The translations under genes and the position numbers were made by a program. Below, one piece after another: positions 54,265 to 63,461 of a DNA stretch of 64,000 nt; the stretch's first letter is position 1; each line of letters begins with the position of its first letter. The DNA comes from an uncultured Oscillospiraceae bacterium (lineage in GTDB: Bacteria; Bacillota; Clostridia; Oscillospirales; Oscillospiraceae), in the NCBI GenBank assembly GCA_934597535.1, contig CAKTRT010000002.1, forward strand, positions 1 to 64,000. The letters are read 5' to 3'. The notes below the pieces were generated by a model. That model worked only from the letters and a program-made list of their open reading frames with translations, was not told where the DNA came from and did no database searches.

Positions 54265-55605
54265 TTACTTGTTGCTGCGGCGCCAGATGTGCATCTTCTC
54301 CGCGTCGGCGATCAGCTGCTCACGGAAGTCAGGGTGCGCCACGGAGATGAGCGCCTCGGCGCGCTGCCACGTGGAAAGGCCCTTGAGGTTGACCATGCCG
54401 TACTCGGTGACGATGTAGTGCGTGCAGGAGCGCGGGTCGGTGCAGATGGAGCCGGGCGTCAGCGTGGGAACGATGCGGCTCTTGACCGTGCCGTCCTTGC
54501 CCGTGACGGTCGAGGACATGCAGATGAAGCTCTTGCCGCCCTTGGAGAGGTACGCGCCCATCGCAAAGTCGAGTTGGCCGCCCGTGCCGGAGATGTGCTT
54601 GATGCCGGCGGACTCCGCGTTCACCTGACCGAACAGATCGCAGTCGATGGCGTTGTTGATGGAGATGAAGTTGTCGATCTGGGAGATGACAAACACGTCG
54701 TTCGTATAGTCGACCGGCGCACCCATGACCTCGGGATTGCGATCCATGTAGTCATAGAGCTTCTGCGTGCCGGCGGCGAAGGCAAAAACCTGACGGCCCT
54801 TGTCGAGCTGCTTGTGCTTGCCGGTGATCTTGCCGGCGAGGGCCATGTCGACAAAGCCGTCGACATACATTTCGGTGTGAACGGACAGGTCCTTGAGGTC
54901 AGACTGCGCGATCATCGAGCCGATGGTGTTGGGCATGCCGCCGATGCCGAGCTGGAGGCACGCGCCATTCGGGATCTCAGGCACGACAAGGTTGGCGACC
55001 GCGGTGTCGACCTCGGTGGGGGCGCCGCCCGCGCCGAGCTGCGCAACGGGAGGATTCTCCCCTTCCACAACCATGTCGACGTCCTTGATGTTGATCTCGC
55101 AGCCGGTGAGACCGTAGACCCAGGGAAGGTTCTCGTTGACCTCGACGATGACCGTTTTGGCGGTGTCGAGCATATCGGCAAGATGAGAGGACGCGAGCGC
55201 GTAGCTGAAGTTGCCATGCTTATCCATCGGCGTGACCTGGATCATCGCAACATCGACTGTGGCGTTGCCGTCGCGGTAGAAGCGCGGCAGCTCGCTGTAG
55301 CGCATGGGAATGAAATAGCCCATGCCCTTGGAGATAATCTTGCGGTCGATGCCGCTGCAATGCCAGGAGTTCCAGGTGAAGTGCTCACCGGCGTCCTCGG
55401 CCTTGCAGATCTCGGGCATCCACATCGTCACGCCGCCGCGGACCTTGACGTCCTTGAGCTCATTCTGGCGTGCGGCCAGAGCCTTGTCGAGCGTGTAGGG
55501 ATGGTTGGTACACCAGCCGTAGTCGACCCAGTCGCCGCTCTTGACGACCTTGACGGCTTCCGCGGCAGAGGTCAGCTTCTTCTGATAAAGCGCTGCGTAA
55601 TCCAT
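54265..55605 (-). CDS. but: butyryl-CoA:acetate CoA-transferase-like enzyme
   Basis: A 446-aa family I CoA-transferase of the acetyl-CoA hydrolase/4-hydroxybutyrate CoA-transferase type. Visible are [14 protein letters not shown] at the start, [16 protein letters not shown], and the CoA-binding [11 protein letters not shown]. The catalytic Glu lies in [14 protein letters not shown], and [15 protein letters not shown] follows. The N-terminal sequence is close to what I know of butyrate-producer enzymes from Faecalibacterium. It would form butyrate and acetyl-CoA from butyryl-CoA and acetate. Related 4-hydroxybutyrate or propionate transferases are alternatives. It is a single-gene transcript with its own promoter and terminator. 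Confidence 0.82.
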   Translation of the reverse strand: MDYAALYQKKLTSAAEAVKVVKSGDWVDYGWCTNHPYTLDKALAARQNELKDVKVRGGVTMWMPEICKAEDAGEHFTWNSWHCSGIDRKIISKGMGYFIPMRYSELPRFYRDGNATVDVAMIQVTPMDKHGNFSYALASSHLADMLDTAKTVIVEVNENLPWVYGLTGCEINIKDVDMVVEGENPPVAQLGAGGAPTEVDTAVANLVVPEIPNGACLQLGIGGMPNTIGSMIAQSDLKDLSVHTEMYVDGFVDMALAGKITGKHKQLDKGRQVFAFAAGTQKLYDYMDRNPEVMGAPVDYTNDVFVISQIDNFISINNAIDCDLFGQVNAESAGIKHISGTGGQLDFAMGAYLSKGGKSFICMSSTVTGKDGTVKSRIVPTLTPGSICTDPRSCTHYIVTEYGMVNLKGLSTWQRAEALISVAHPDFREQLIADAEKMHIWRRSNK

Positions 55606-55671
55606 GGATAATTCCTCCTGTAATGTATGTGAATTTGATTATCATTTCGGAACTATGTCGAAACTTTAACA

Positions 55672-55700
55672 ATTATAGCATACCGATCGCCGTTTGCAAA
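55672..55700 (-). promoter_or_regulatory. promoter of the CoA-transferase gene
   Basis: Minus strand TTTGCA (55700-55695), 17-base spacer, perfect TATAAT (55677-55672), about 67 bases before the start codon, which has GGAGGA upstream. Confidence 0.72.
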
Positions 55701-55733
55701 GTCTTTCTTACGTGTCAGCGTAAAAAAGAACGT

Positions 55734-55765
55734 AAAAAAGAGACAGGCCGGAGCCTGTCTCTTTT
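55734..55765 (-). terminator. terminator of the ispH-rpsA operon
   Basis: Minus-strand AAAAGAGACAGGC (55765-55753), short loop, GCCTGTCTCTTTT (55748-55736), then T run to 55734. Confidence 0.88.
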
Positions 55766-55778
55766 CAGTTCGGGAAAA

Positions 55779-57725
55779 TTACTCCTCGACAGGAGCCTCT
55801 TCCTCGCCGCTGAGCAGCGCGCGGATGCTGAGGGAGATCTTCTTCTTCTCCTCGTCGATGGCGGTGATCTTCGCGTCGACCATCTGGCCTTCGGACAGAA
55901 CGTCGGAGGGCTTGTCGATGCGGCGGTCAGCGATCTGGGAGATGTGGATCAGACCGTCCACACCGGGAACGACCTCAGCGAAGGCGCCGAAGGTCATCAG
56001 CTTGACGATGCGCACGTTGGCAACGTCGCCGACCTTGTAGGTGTTCATGAACACGTCCCAGGGGTTCTGGGTGCGATCCTTGACGCCGAGGGAAATCTTG
56101 CGCTTCTCGGGATCGAAGGAGATGACGTACACGTCGAGGTGATCGCCGATGGAAACGACCTCGGCGGGGTTCTTGATGCGGCTCCAGCTCAGCTCGGAGA
56201 TGTGAACCATGCCGTCCACGCCGCCGATGTCGACGAACACGCCGTAAGAGGTCATGGACTTGACAACGCCGTCATAGTGCTTGCCGACCTCGATGCCTTC
56301 CCAGATGGCGGCCTGAGCAGCCTGACGCTCCTCGTTCAGCACGGACTTGATGGAGCCGACGACGCGGCGGCGGGCACGGTTGACCTCGGTCACGCGGAGC
56401 TTGACCTTCTGCTTGACCATCTGGCCAAGGTCGGAGTCCTTGGGCATACCGCTCTGAGAAGCGGGCACGAACACGCGCACGCCCTTGACAGAAACGACGA
56501 TGCCGCCCTTGTTCACTTCGGTCACGGTGCCTTCGAGAACGGTCTTGTCCTCAACGGCGGTCTCAATGTCTTCCCAGAGCTTGACAGCGTCGAGACGCTT
56601 CTTGGAGAGGGTGGCGTAGCCTTCCACGTCGTTGACGCGGACAACGTAAGCCTCGATCTCGTCGCCGACCTTGACGACGTCCTCGGGCTTGACGTCGGGG
56701 TCGCTGCTCAGCTCAGAAACAGGGATATAGCCTGCCTGCTTGCAGCCGACGTCGACCTGGATCTCGGTCGTGCCGATGGCGGTCACGATACCGGTCACCT
56801 TATCTCCTGTATTTAGAGTCTTGAAAGATTTTTCAAGCAGTTCTTCAAAGGATTCGCTGGTTTCAGGGGTGTTGTTGATGATTTCTTCCGTCATTGTTGT
56901 TAATACCTCCATAATGATACTCGCAGGAGTGGACGCACCGGCCGTCAATCCCGCCACACGGCATCCGGAGAAGAACTCCGGTGAGAGCTCGTCTGCGGAC
57001 TCGATCTGTATGACCTTGCCGCAGTTCTCTCTGCAAATCTCGGTCAAATGCCTTGTGTTGGCGCTTCTCCGGTCGCCTACGACCACCATCGCGTCCGCTT
57101 TGGCGGAGAGTTCCGCCGCCTCGGCCTGACGTTTCTGCGTAGCATTGCATATTGTATCATTGATTTTCAGATTTGTACACTCTTTTTTTAGAATTTTCAC
57201 ACAACTTTCCCAAAGCGCACGAATGCAGGTCGTCTGCGCCAGCGCGATACTGGGTAAACCGGCAAATTCCGGATGTTTTTTGAAGTGTTCGGCAACTTCC
57301 TGCGCATTTTCAAAGACCACCGCATCACGGCACCATCCCGCGATGCCCTGCACCTCAGGATGTGTGCGCTCGCCGATCAGGATCACACGCCGGCCCTCCT
57401 GCTCAGCCTGCTGCGCGAGCGTCCGGATGCGCTCAACATGCGGACAGACGGCGCTGATGACCTCTGCTCCCTGCGCGCGGAGCGTCTCCACAGTCTCGCG
57501 CGGCTCACCGTGGGCGCGGATGAGCACCGCCTCCCCTGCGCGCGCCTGAGTGGGGGAAGCGATCAGGCGCATGCCATGCGCCTCCAGCTCCTGCACGACC
57601 GCAGCATTGTGCACAATGCTGCCAAGCATCGCGCCGCCGCGCTCGTCCGCCGTCTTTCGTGCAAGCCTGACCGCGCGCTCTACGCCATAACAAAAGCCCG
57701 CAGTCTCAGCCAGTATCACCTTCAC
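55779..57725 (-). CDS. ispH: fused HMB-PP reductase (IspH) and ribosomal protein S1
   Basis: One 648-aa polypeptide. Residues 1-285 are IspH, the last MEP-pathway enzyme, with the three iron-sulfur Cys near 12 (AGFCYGVERA), 95 (VCPHV) and 190 (NDTICNATQKRQ). After a linker come four S1 RNA-binding domains, e.g. GDKVTGIVTAIGTTEIQVDV and GKHYDGVVKSMTSYGVFVDI, then the acidic tail EEEAPVEE. The fusion is known in many Clostridia and couples isoprenoid synthesis to a translation protein. The start overlaps the plsC stop (ATGA). Confidence 0.96.
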   Translation of the reverse strand: MKVILAETAGFCYGVERAVRLARKTADERGGAMLGSIVHNAAVVQELEAHGMRLIASPTQARAGEAVLIRAHGEPRETVETLRAQGAEVISAVCPHVERIRTLAQQAEQEGRRVILIGERTHPEVQGIAGWCRDAVVFENAQEVAEHFKKHPEFAGLPSIALAQTTCIRALWESCVKILKKECTNLKINDTICNATQKRQAEAAELSAKADAMVVVGDRRSANTRHLTEICRENCGKVIQIESADELSPEFFSGCRVAGLTAGASTPASIIMEVLTTMTEEIINNTPETSESFEELLEKSFKTLNTGDKVTGIVTAIGTTEIQVDVGCKQAGYIPVSELSSDPDVKPEDVVKVGDEIEAYVVRVNDVEGYATLSKKRLDAVKLWEDIETAVEDKTVLEGTVTEVNKGGIVVSVKGVRVFVPASQSGMPKDSDLGQMVKQKVKLRVTEVNRARRRVVGSIKSVLNEERQAAQAAIWEGIEVGKHYDGVVKSMTSYGVFVDIGGVDGMVHISELSWSRIKNPAEVVSIGDHLDVYVISFDPEKRKISLGVKDRTQNPWDVFMNTYKVGDVANVRIVKLMTFGAFAEVVPGVDGLIHISQIADRRIDKPSDVLSEGQMVDAKITAIDEEKKKISLSIRALLSGEEEAPVEE

Positions 57726-58345
57726 AGCGGCGCGCCTCCCACCTGCTGACCGCCGAGCGCATAAGCCCGGCGCAGCACTTCATCGGCGATCTCCTGCAGT
57801 TCTTCCGACGTGCCGCGCCGCCCGGTCACGCTGGGAACATACGGCTCGCCAAAGTAAATGCGTGTTTTGCGAAAGAGTTTTTTCTGCCCATCGCAAAAAA
57901 CCGGCACGAGCGCCGCCCCCGTCCGCACGCCGATCATCGCGATGCCGGCATGCGCGTGCGCAGGCAGCCCGTCGTGATAGCCGACGCCGCCGCGGATGGT
58001 CGTCCCCTCGGGGAAGATCAACAGATTTTCACCCCTGTGGAGCACCTGCATCGCGGTCTTGACGGACTGAACGTCTTTCCCGTCGCGCTGAACAGGGAAT
58101 GCGCCGAGCGAACGGAGCAGCCACCCCAGCACCGGGTTTTCAAAAAGTTCAGCCTTGGCCATAAAGTGCATGTGGTAATCGAGCGGCAGACACAGTGCGA
58201 TGAGCACAGGATCAAGGTCGGTAGCATGGTTGGGGCAAAGCAGCACGCCGTTTTTCGGCAGTGCCTTTACCCCCCTGATCTCCACACGGTAGAGCCAGAG
58301 CAGCACCCGCCCGAGCACCCATGCGATGACATACAGTATCCTCAT
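57722..58345 (-). CDS. plsC: 1-acylglycerol-3-phosphate O-acyltransferase
   Basis: A 207-aa membrane-associated acyltransferase of phospholipid synthesis. It starts with a hydrophobic helix (ILYVIAWVLGRVLLWLYRVE). The catalytic HX4D is in LCPNHATDLDPVLIALC (about 35-51), and the substrate motif LLIFPEGTTIRGGVG is near residue 113. It is coupled on both sides by four-base overlaps (cmk upstream, ispH downstream), the conserved clostridial order cmk-plsC-ispH/rpsA. Confidence 0.94.
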   Translation of the reverse strand: MRILYVIAWVLGRVLLWLYRVEIRGVKALPKNGVLLCPNHATDLDPVLIALCLPLDYHMHFMAKAELFENPVLGWLLRSLGAFPVQRDGKDVQSVKTAMQVLHRGENLLIFPEGTTIRGGVGYHDGLPAHAHAGIAMIGVRTGAALVPVFCDGQKKLFRKTRIYFGEPYVPSVTGRRGTSEELQEIADEVLRRAYALGGQQVGGAPL

Positions 58346-59019
58346 TGCAGCTTCTCCCGAATGATGGCAAGCAGCGCTTTCCTGCTCGCGTCAAAATCAA
58401 GCGATGAAGTATCCAGACGCACCGCGTCGTCCGCGCAGCGCAAAGGCGCGGAGGCGCGGTTCATATCCTGCGCATCGCGCTCGTTGATCTCGCGCAGCAC
58501 AGCGTCATAGGGCTTCGGCGTACCGCGCCCCTCCAGCTCCAGACAGCGGCGGCGGGCACGCTCCGAAGCGGAGGCGGTCAGGTAAATCTTCACGTCCGCG
58601 TCCGGCAGCACCACGGTGCCGATGTCACGCCCATCCATAATGACGCTGTGTGTCCGCGCGGTGTCGCGCTGCATTTCGAGAAGGTACGCTCTCACGGCCG
58701 GCATCGCCGATACATCAGAAGCATACATGGAGATCTGCGGCAGGCGGATCTTCTCCGTCACATCCGCCTCCCCGAGCCACATATGCTGCAGGCCGTCCGT
58801 CCCATAGCTCATGCGGATCGTGAGCTGCGGCAGCAGCAGCGTGACCTGCCGTTCGTCCTTTGGGTCGAGCCCGCGGGCAAAGACCGCGTAGCCGATCGTG
58901 CGGTAAATCGCACCGGTATCAACATAGAGGATGCCAAGCTCTCCGGCAACGGCGCGGGCAAGCGTGCTTTTACCGGCGCCGCTGGGACCGTCGATCGCAA
59001 TGGAATAGTGTTCTTTCAT
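58342..59019 (-). CDS. cmk: cytidylate kinase
   Basis: Phosphorylates CMP and dCMP. The 225-aa protein has the P-loop IAIDGPSGAGKSTLARAVA (residues 7-25), YVDTGAIYRTIGYAV, and the Asp-Gly-Arg-Asp segment MDGRDIGTVVLPDADVKIYL. ATG 59019 begins the conserved domain; longer in-frame starts would read through the intergenic gap. The ribosome site is weak (AAAGAG). Confidence 0.95.
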   Translation of the reverse strand: MKEHYSIAIDGPSGAGKSTLARAVAGELGILYVDTGAIYRTIGYAVFARGLDPKDERQVTLLLPQLTIRMSYGTDGLQHMWLGEADVTEKIRLPQISMYASDVSAMPAVRAYLLEMQRDTARTHSVIMDGRDIGTVVLPDADVKIYLTASASERARRRCLELEGRGTPKPYDAVLREINERDAQDMNRASAPLRCADDAVRLDTSSLDFDASRKALLAIIREKLQ

Positions 59020-59056
59020 GCTCTTTTCGTCATCTTTTCTGTAAAGTATTTTTGCC

Positions 59057-60292
59057 TTATAGCTCTTGCAGATAAGTCGCCGCGGCCTCGCCCGCGGCCT
59101 TGCCGGTCGCCCATGCGATCTGCAGATTGTATCCGCCCGTATAAGCGTCCACATCGATCATCTCGCCGGCGAAATACACCCCATCCGCCTTTTTGGAAGC
59201 CATGGTCTTCGGGTCGATCTCTCCGACCTTCACTCCGCCGGAGGTGATGATCGCGTTCTCGACCGGCATGGGGCCGGCGATATCGACCGTCCAGCGCTTC
59301 AAGAGCGTCCGGATCGTTTCGCGCTGGACGCGCGTGACGTCATGGATCTTTTCATGCGGAGGAATGCCGGAACGATCGACAAAGGCGTCGATCATCTTCT
59401 GCGGCAGAAGCGATCCGAGCGCATTACAGAAGTCGCTGTTTGGATGCTTTTCGAAATCCGACAGCAGCCGCTTATCGAGCGTCTGTTCATCAAGCGCAGG
59501 CTTCAGGTCGATCTCCAGCCGGTACTGCTTTTTGTCAAAATGCCGCATATGGGCGCTTGCCGATAAAACGAGCGGCCCGCTCACGCCGAAATGCGTAAAC
59601 AGCAGCTCGCCAAAATCCGTATGGATCTTTTTGCCGTTTTCATACACCGTCAGCGCAACGTTGCGCAGGCTCAGTCCCTGCAGCCGTGCGCAGCCGTCCG
59701 CCCGCAGCGGCACAAGCGATCCTCGCAGCGGCGTGACCGTGTGCCCGAGCGCTTCCGCCATGCGGAAGCCGTCGCCCGTAGAGCCGGTCGCGGGGTAGGA
59801 AACGCCGCCGGTCGCCAGCACGACGGCGGAGGCGGGATACTCCCCCCGCTCTCCCCTGACAGCGCAGACGCGGCCGTCTTCGGTCAGGATTTCCAACGCA
59901 CGGTCGCGCACAAGCGCAGCGCGCAGCCGCTTCAGCTCACGCTCCAGCGCAGCGGTGATATCAAATGACCGGTCGGACACCGGAAAAACCCGCCTGCCGC
60001 GCTCGACCTTGAGCGGCACGCCGAGCGCTTCGAAAAAGCGCATGGCATCGCGCCCATCAAAGCGGGAAAAAGCAGAATAGAGAAAGCGCGGGTTCTGCGG
60101 CACATGGGCCAGCAATTCCTCGCAGTTACTTTCGTTTGTCACATTGCAGCGGCCCTTGCCGGTGATGTTCACCTTCTTGCCGAGCCGCTCGTTGGGGTCG
60201 AGCAGCGTGACGGCTGCCCCGCTGCGCGCAGCGCAGATCGCCGCCATCATGCCGCCGGCGCCCCCGCCAACGACGACGAGCCGCTTACTCAT
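59057..60292 (-). CDS. HI0933/BaiN-family FAD-dependent oxidoreductase
   Basis: A 411-aa flavoprotein with N-terminal dinucleotide fold VVVGGGAGGMMAAICAARSG, the family motif KVNITGKGRCNVTN, VLATGGVSYPATGSTGDG, and the C-terminal GEMIDVDAYTGGYNLQIAWA that closes on FAD. Some members reduce bile-acid intermediates (BaiN) or other enones, but this family is widespread and the substrate cannot be inferred. The ATG lies inside the end of the rpiR gene (eight-base overlap) after GGGAAGG. Confidence 0.9.
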   Translation of the reverse strand: MSKRLVVVGGGAGGMMAAICAARSGAAVTLLDPNERLGKKVNITGKGRCNVTNESNCEELLAHVPQNPRFLYSAFSRFDGRDAMRFFEALGVPLKVERGRRVFPVSDRSFDITAALERELKRLRAALVRDRALEILTEDGRVCAVRGERGEYPASAVVLATGGVSYPATGSTGDGFRMAEALGHTVTPLRGSLVPLRADGCARLQGLSLRNVALTVYENGKKIHTDFGELLFTHFGVSGPLVLSASAHMRHFDKKQYRLEIDLKPALDEQTLDKRLLSDFEKHPNSDFCNALGSLLPQKMIDAFVDRSGIPPHEKIHDVTRVQRETIRTLLKRWTVDIAGPMPVENAIITSGGVKVGEIDPKTMASKKADGVYFAGEMIDVDAYTGGYNLQIAWATGKAAGEAAATYLQEL

Positions 60293-61148
60293 CCTCGACC
60301 TTCCCAAAAATACCGAAGCGCTCCCACACGTGCTCCAGCTCGGAGAACGTCGAGGCAATGTCGGCGCCCTTTTTGTTGGCAACGGCAAGGATGAGCGCGT
60401 TGAGCATGCTCATGGGCGCGGCCAGCGAATCGACAAAGGAGATCATCTCATTGCGCACGAGCAGCGAACAGGCCGCCATTTGATTGATGGGCGACATCTC
60501 GCTGTCTGTCACACCGACGATCGTCGCGCCGCGGTCTCTGGCGAAATGAATGGTCTTGAGCGCCAGCTCGCTGTAGCGCGGGAAGCAGATACCGATGACC
60601 ACATCTCCCTGAGAAACGCGGAAAAGCTGGTCGAACGTACCGGCCGCTCCTCCCTGCACCTGCACGACATTATCAAAGATCAGGCGGAAGTAGAAGTTGA
60701 GATATCCCGCAAGGAACGAGGAGGATCGAAAACCCACAATGTAGATCTTCTTGGCATTGATGATCGTATCGACCACGCGCTCAAACTCCGCGCCCTCTGT
60801 CTGATCGATGGCCATGCGGATCTTCTCCATGTCGCGCTGAAGCACGTTCGTCATCAGGCCGGAGCCGGCCAGCTCCCCGTCGGACGCCTGAATGCGCTGG
60901 ATGCTCGTCAGCTTGCCGCGGATCATCTCCTGCAGCGCGCGTTGCATGCTGGGATACCCCTCATAGCCGAGCTGCGTAGCAAAGCGTACCACGGTGGACT
61001 CGCTGACCTGCACGGTCTTGCCGAGCTTGCTGGCCGTCATAAACGCCGCCTTGTCGTAGTTTTCCAAAATGAAGCGGGCGATGAGCTTCTGCCCCTTGGA
61101 GAAGCTGCCCATATTTTTCTCGATGTTATGTAGAATGTTCTTCGTCAT
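60285..61148 (-). CDS. MurR/RpiR-family transcriptional regulator
   Basis: A 287-aa regulator with an N-terminal helix-turn-helix (TASKLGKTVQVSESTVVRFA) and a C-terminal SIS sugar-phosphate-binding domain (KIYIVGFRSSSFLAGYLNFY ... GDVVIGICFPRYSELALKTI). Such proteins sense phosphosugars. Here no sugar genes adjoin it; it sits between rluB and a flavoprotein gene. ATG 61148 with AGAAGGCGG is chosen over long in-frame extensions that overlap rluB. Confidence 0.9.
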   Translation of the reverse strand: MTKNILHNIEKNMGSFSKGQKLIARFILENYDKAAFMTASKLGKTVQVSESTVVRFATQLGYEGYPSMQRALQEMIRGKLTSIQRIQASDGELAGSGLMTNVLQRDMEKIRMAIDQTEGAEFERVVDTIINAKKIYIVGFRSSSFLAGYLNFYFRLIFDNVVQVQGGAAGTFDQLFRVSQGDVVIGICFPRYSELALKTIHFARDRGATIVGVTDSEMSPINQMAACSLLVRNEMISFVDSLAAPMSMLNALILAVANKKGADIASTFSELEHVWERFGIFGKVEDE

Positions 61149-61159
61149 AATACCGCCTT

Positions 61160-61873
61160 CTATCCTTTGTTTTTCGTTGCCGCAAGCTCCTGCGGCGTGA
61201 GATCGCGCCACGCCCCCTCCGGCAGGCCGCCGAGCGTGAGCGCGTGCTCCGCCACGCGCCGCAGGCGCTTGACATAAAGCCCGCAGGCTGCGCACATACG
61301 CCGGATCTGCCGGTTTTTCCCCTCATGGATGGTAACGGCGAGCAGCGCCGTGTCTTTGCCCTGCCGCAGCACACGCACCTGTGCGCGGCGGATCGGTTCG
61401 CCATCCAGCGCCGTGATCGCCATGAGCCTTTCCGCAGCGTCCTTCGTGTCGCCCGCCACAGTGACATGATAGACCTTATCGACCTCGTAACGTGGGTGCA
61501 GCAGGCGCTGCATCCACGCTCCGTCATTGGTCAGCAGCAGCAGGCCCTCAGAGTCCAGATCCAGACGTCCGACGGGATAGACCCGCACGCCGCAATCTCC
61601 GACCAGCTCTGTGACCGTCGGCCTGCCCCTTTCATCGGAAAGCGTGCAAACATAGCCACGCGGCTTGTTGAGCATCAGATAACGCTTCTGCTCCACGCGC
61701 GCAACGGGCGCGCCGTCTACAGTGATCTGATCCGACTTCGCATCGGCCCGCTGCCCGAGCATGGCCGTCTCCCCATTCACGCGCACGCGGCCTTCGGCGA
61801 TCCACTGCTCGGCCGTGCGGCGGGAGCACAGCCCCGCCTCGGCGATCAGCTTTTGTATTCTTTCTTCCGGCAG
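61160..61873 (-). CDS. rluB: 23S rRNA pseudouridine synthase of the RluB/RsuA group
   Basis: A 238-aa enzyme with an N-terminal S4 domain (RIQKLIAEAGLCSRRTAEQW) and the catalytic PVGRLDLDSEGLLLLTNDG with the essential Asp. NRQIRRMCAACGLYVKRLRR lies near the end. No ATG, GTG or TTG occurs close to the domain start. A CTG at 61873 has a perfect AAGGAGG seven bases upstream and gives LPEERIQKLI, so a CTG start is proposed. dacF ends 14 bases upstream. Confidence 0.92.
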   Translation of the reverse strand: MPEERIQKLIAEAGLCSRRTAEQWIAEGRVRVNGETAMLGQRADAKSDQITVDGAPVARVEQKRYLMLNKPRGYVCTLSDERGRPTVTELVGDCGVRVYPVGRLDLDSEGLLLLTNDGAWMQRLLHPRYEVDKVYHVTVAGDTKDAAERLMAITALDGEPIRRAQVRVLRQGKDTALLAVTIHEGKNRQIRRMCAACGLYVKRLRRVAEHALTLGGLPEGAWRDLTPQELAATKNKG

Positions 61874-61886
61874 GGTGCTCCCCTCC

Positions 61887-63005
61887 TTACGCGGAAAATA
61901 GCTTCCACAGCTTTTCCGCAAGCGAATCTCTTTTATCGGCGCTCTCCGCCGCCTGCGGCAGCGCCGCCGCGCGGGCGCACAGAAGATCGACCCGTCCGAT
62001 CTCTTCCCCATTGCAGAGGATCACCAGCTCGCCGGCCTTTTGTCCCTTTTGCAGCGGGGCGTCCAGCCCCTCCGACAGCTCTGTGCGCGTGGACAGCGAC
62101 TCCCCCTCGGCAAGCGGATAGATAAAGTCCTCTGCCGCGATAACAGGGACCGATCCGCCGCCCGCTGCGGCCGTACCGTACTGCGCGCCTCTCCTTGCGC
62201 CAGCAGCGCGGTGATAGGCAGCAAATCCGTGATCGTAGAGCGCAGCATGATCCGCCCAGTCGCTGCCGTCGCAAAGCGTGACGGCGATCAGTCGCAAGCC
62301 GCCGCGCTCGGCGCATGTGACGAGTGTACGGCCGGCATCACCGGTATAACCGGTCTTTCCCCCGATGCAGCCTGAGTAGGAGGCGAGCAGCTTATTGTGG
62401 TTGGTCATCGTGCGTGCGCCGACATTTGCCGTACGCGTAGACACGATGCGCGCAAACGTAGGGTTTCGCATGGCGCACGCCGCAAGGCGCGCCATGTCGA
62501 GCGCACAGGAATAGTGCCCCTGTGCGTCCAGTCCGCTGGGATTTACAAATGAGGTATGTTCCATGCCAAGCGCCGCCGCTTTTTCGTTCATCCACGCAAC
62601 GAAACGCGCACTTCCACCCTCGCCGCCGCAATAAGCAGCAATGCATTCCGCCGCATCGTTTCCGGAGGGGAGCATCAGCCCATAGAGCAGCTCCTCCATC
62701 GTGAGCGTCTCGCCCTCGCTGAGGTACATCGACGATCCCTCGCGCAGGTGTTCGCGCCGGACAGTCACCCGATCGTCCAGCCCGCTATGCTCCAGCGCAA
62801 CAAGGCAGGTCATGATCTTGGTGGTGCTGGCAATGCTGCGCTCCTGCGTTTCCGCGTGCGACAACAGCACCCGCCCGCTGTCCGCATCCATGAGGATATA
62901 GGCGGCAGCCGACGGCTCCGGTGCGGAAGCGCGGCAAGCGGAATCGCCTGTCACACAAAGCACGGCAAGTAAAAAAGCAGCGGTACGGAACAGAATGCGC
63001 GGCAT
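61887..63005 (-). CDS. dacF: D-alanyl-D-alanine carboxypeptidase (DacF-type penicillin-binding protein)
   Basis: A 372-aa exported wall enzyme. The signal peptide is MPRILFRTAAFLLAVLCVTG with cleavage near CRASA. The three serine active-site motifs are present: SIASTTKIMT (SxxK), LPSGNDAAE (SxN) and GGKTGYTGDAG (KTG). A short C-terminal domain follows. The neighbourhood (ytfJ, DUF2953 upstream; rluB downstream) is the one typical of the sporulation-associated dacF cluster, suggesting a role in spore cortex or peptidoglycan trimming. Confidence 0.93.
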   Translation of the reverse strand: MPRILFRTAAFLLAVLCVTGDSACRASAPEPSAAAYILMDADSGRVLLSHAETQERSIASTTKIMTCLVALEHSGLDDRVTVRREHLREGSSMYLSEGETLTMEELLYGLMLPSGNDAAECIAAYCGGEGGSARFVAWMNEKAAALGMEHTSFVNPSGLDAQGHYSCALDMARLAACAMRNPTFARIVSTRTANVGARTMTNHNKLLASYSGCIGGKTGYTGDAGRTLVTCAERGGLRLIAVTLCDGSDWADHAALYDHGFAAYHRAAGARRGAQYGTAAAGGGSVPVIAAEDFIYPLAEGESLSTRTELSEGLDAPLQKGQKAGELVILCNGEEIGRVDLLCARAAALPQAAESADKRDSLAEKLWKLFSA

Positions 63006-63046
63006 AGGATCACTCCTTAAAAAGAATGCTCCTATTATGCCCGCGA

Positions 63047-63442
63047 TCAGTAGATTTCTTTCTCTTCCTTTTTCTTGCTGATAAAATTCTCCACGCGGTC
63101 CATGACCTCGGGAACAAGATCGAGCACGCGATCGACCGTGGCGACCGCGGGGACCGCAACGGGCATGACGCGCGTCACGCCATCTTTGACGATAAGGAAC
63201 GCGACGGGATCGATTTTGACAGCCGCACCCGCGCCGCCGCCGAAATTGGCCTTCGTCGTGCCGTAATCGCCGCCGCCGGCGCCAAAGCCGAAGCTGACGC
63301 GGGAGATGGGAATGACCGTTACGCCGTCAGGCGTGGTGACCGGCTCGCCGATGATGGAGTTGGAATCAACCATCTCGCGGATCTTGCCCATTGCCGTGTT
63401 CATGAGGTCGTTCAAGGGGGCTTGCTTTTCCAGATTTTCCAT
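63047..63442 (-). CDS. ytfJ: GerW/YtfJ-family sporulation protein
   Basis: A 131-aa protein with the GerW signature: Gly-rich VSFGFGAGGGDYGTTKANFG and GGGAGAAVKIDPVAFLIV, ending in a basic FISKKKEEKEIY. In Bacillus GerW is a forespore protein needed for germination with some nutrients. It lies between the DUF2953 gene and dacF as in many Clostridia. Confidence 0.92.
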   Translation of the reverse strand: MENLEKQAPLNDLMNTAMGKIREMVDSNSIIGEPVTTPDGVTVIPISRVSFGFGAGGGDYGTTKANFGGGAGAAVKIDPVAFLIVKDGVTRVMPVAVPAVATVDRVLDLVPEVMDRVENFISKKKEEKEIY

Positions 63443-63461
63443 GGTGTGCTTCCTTTCTCTT

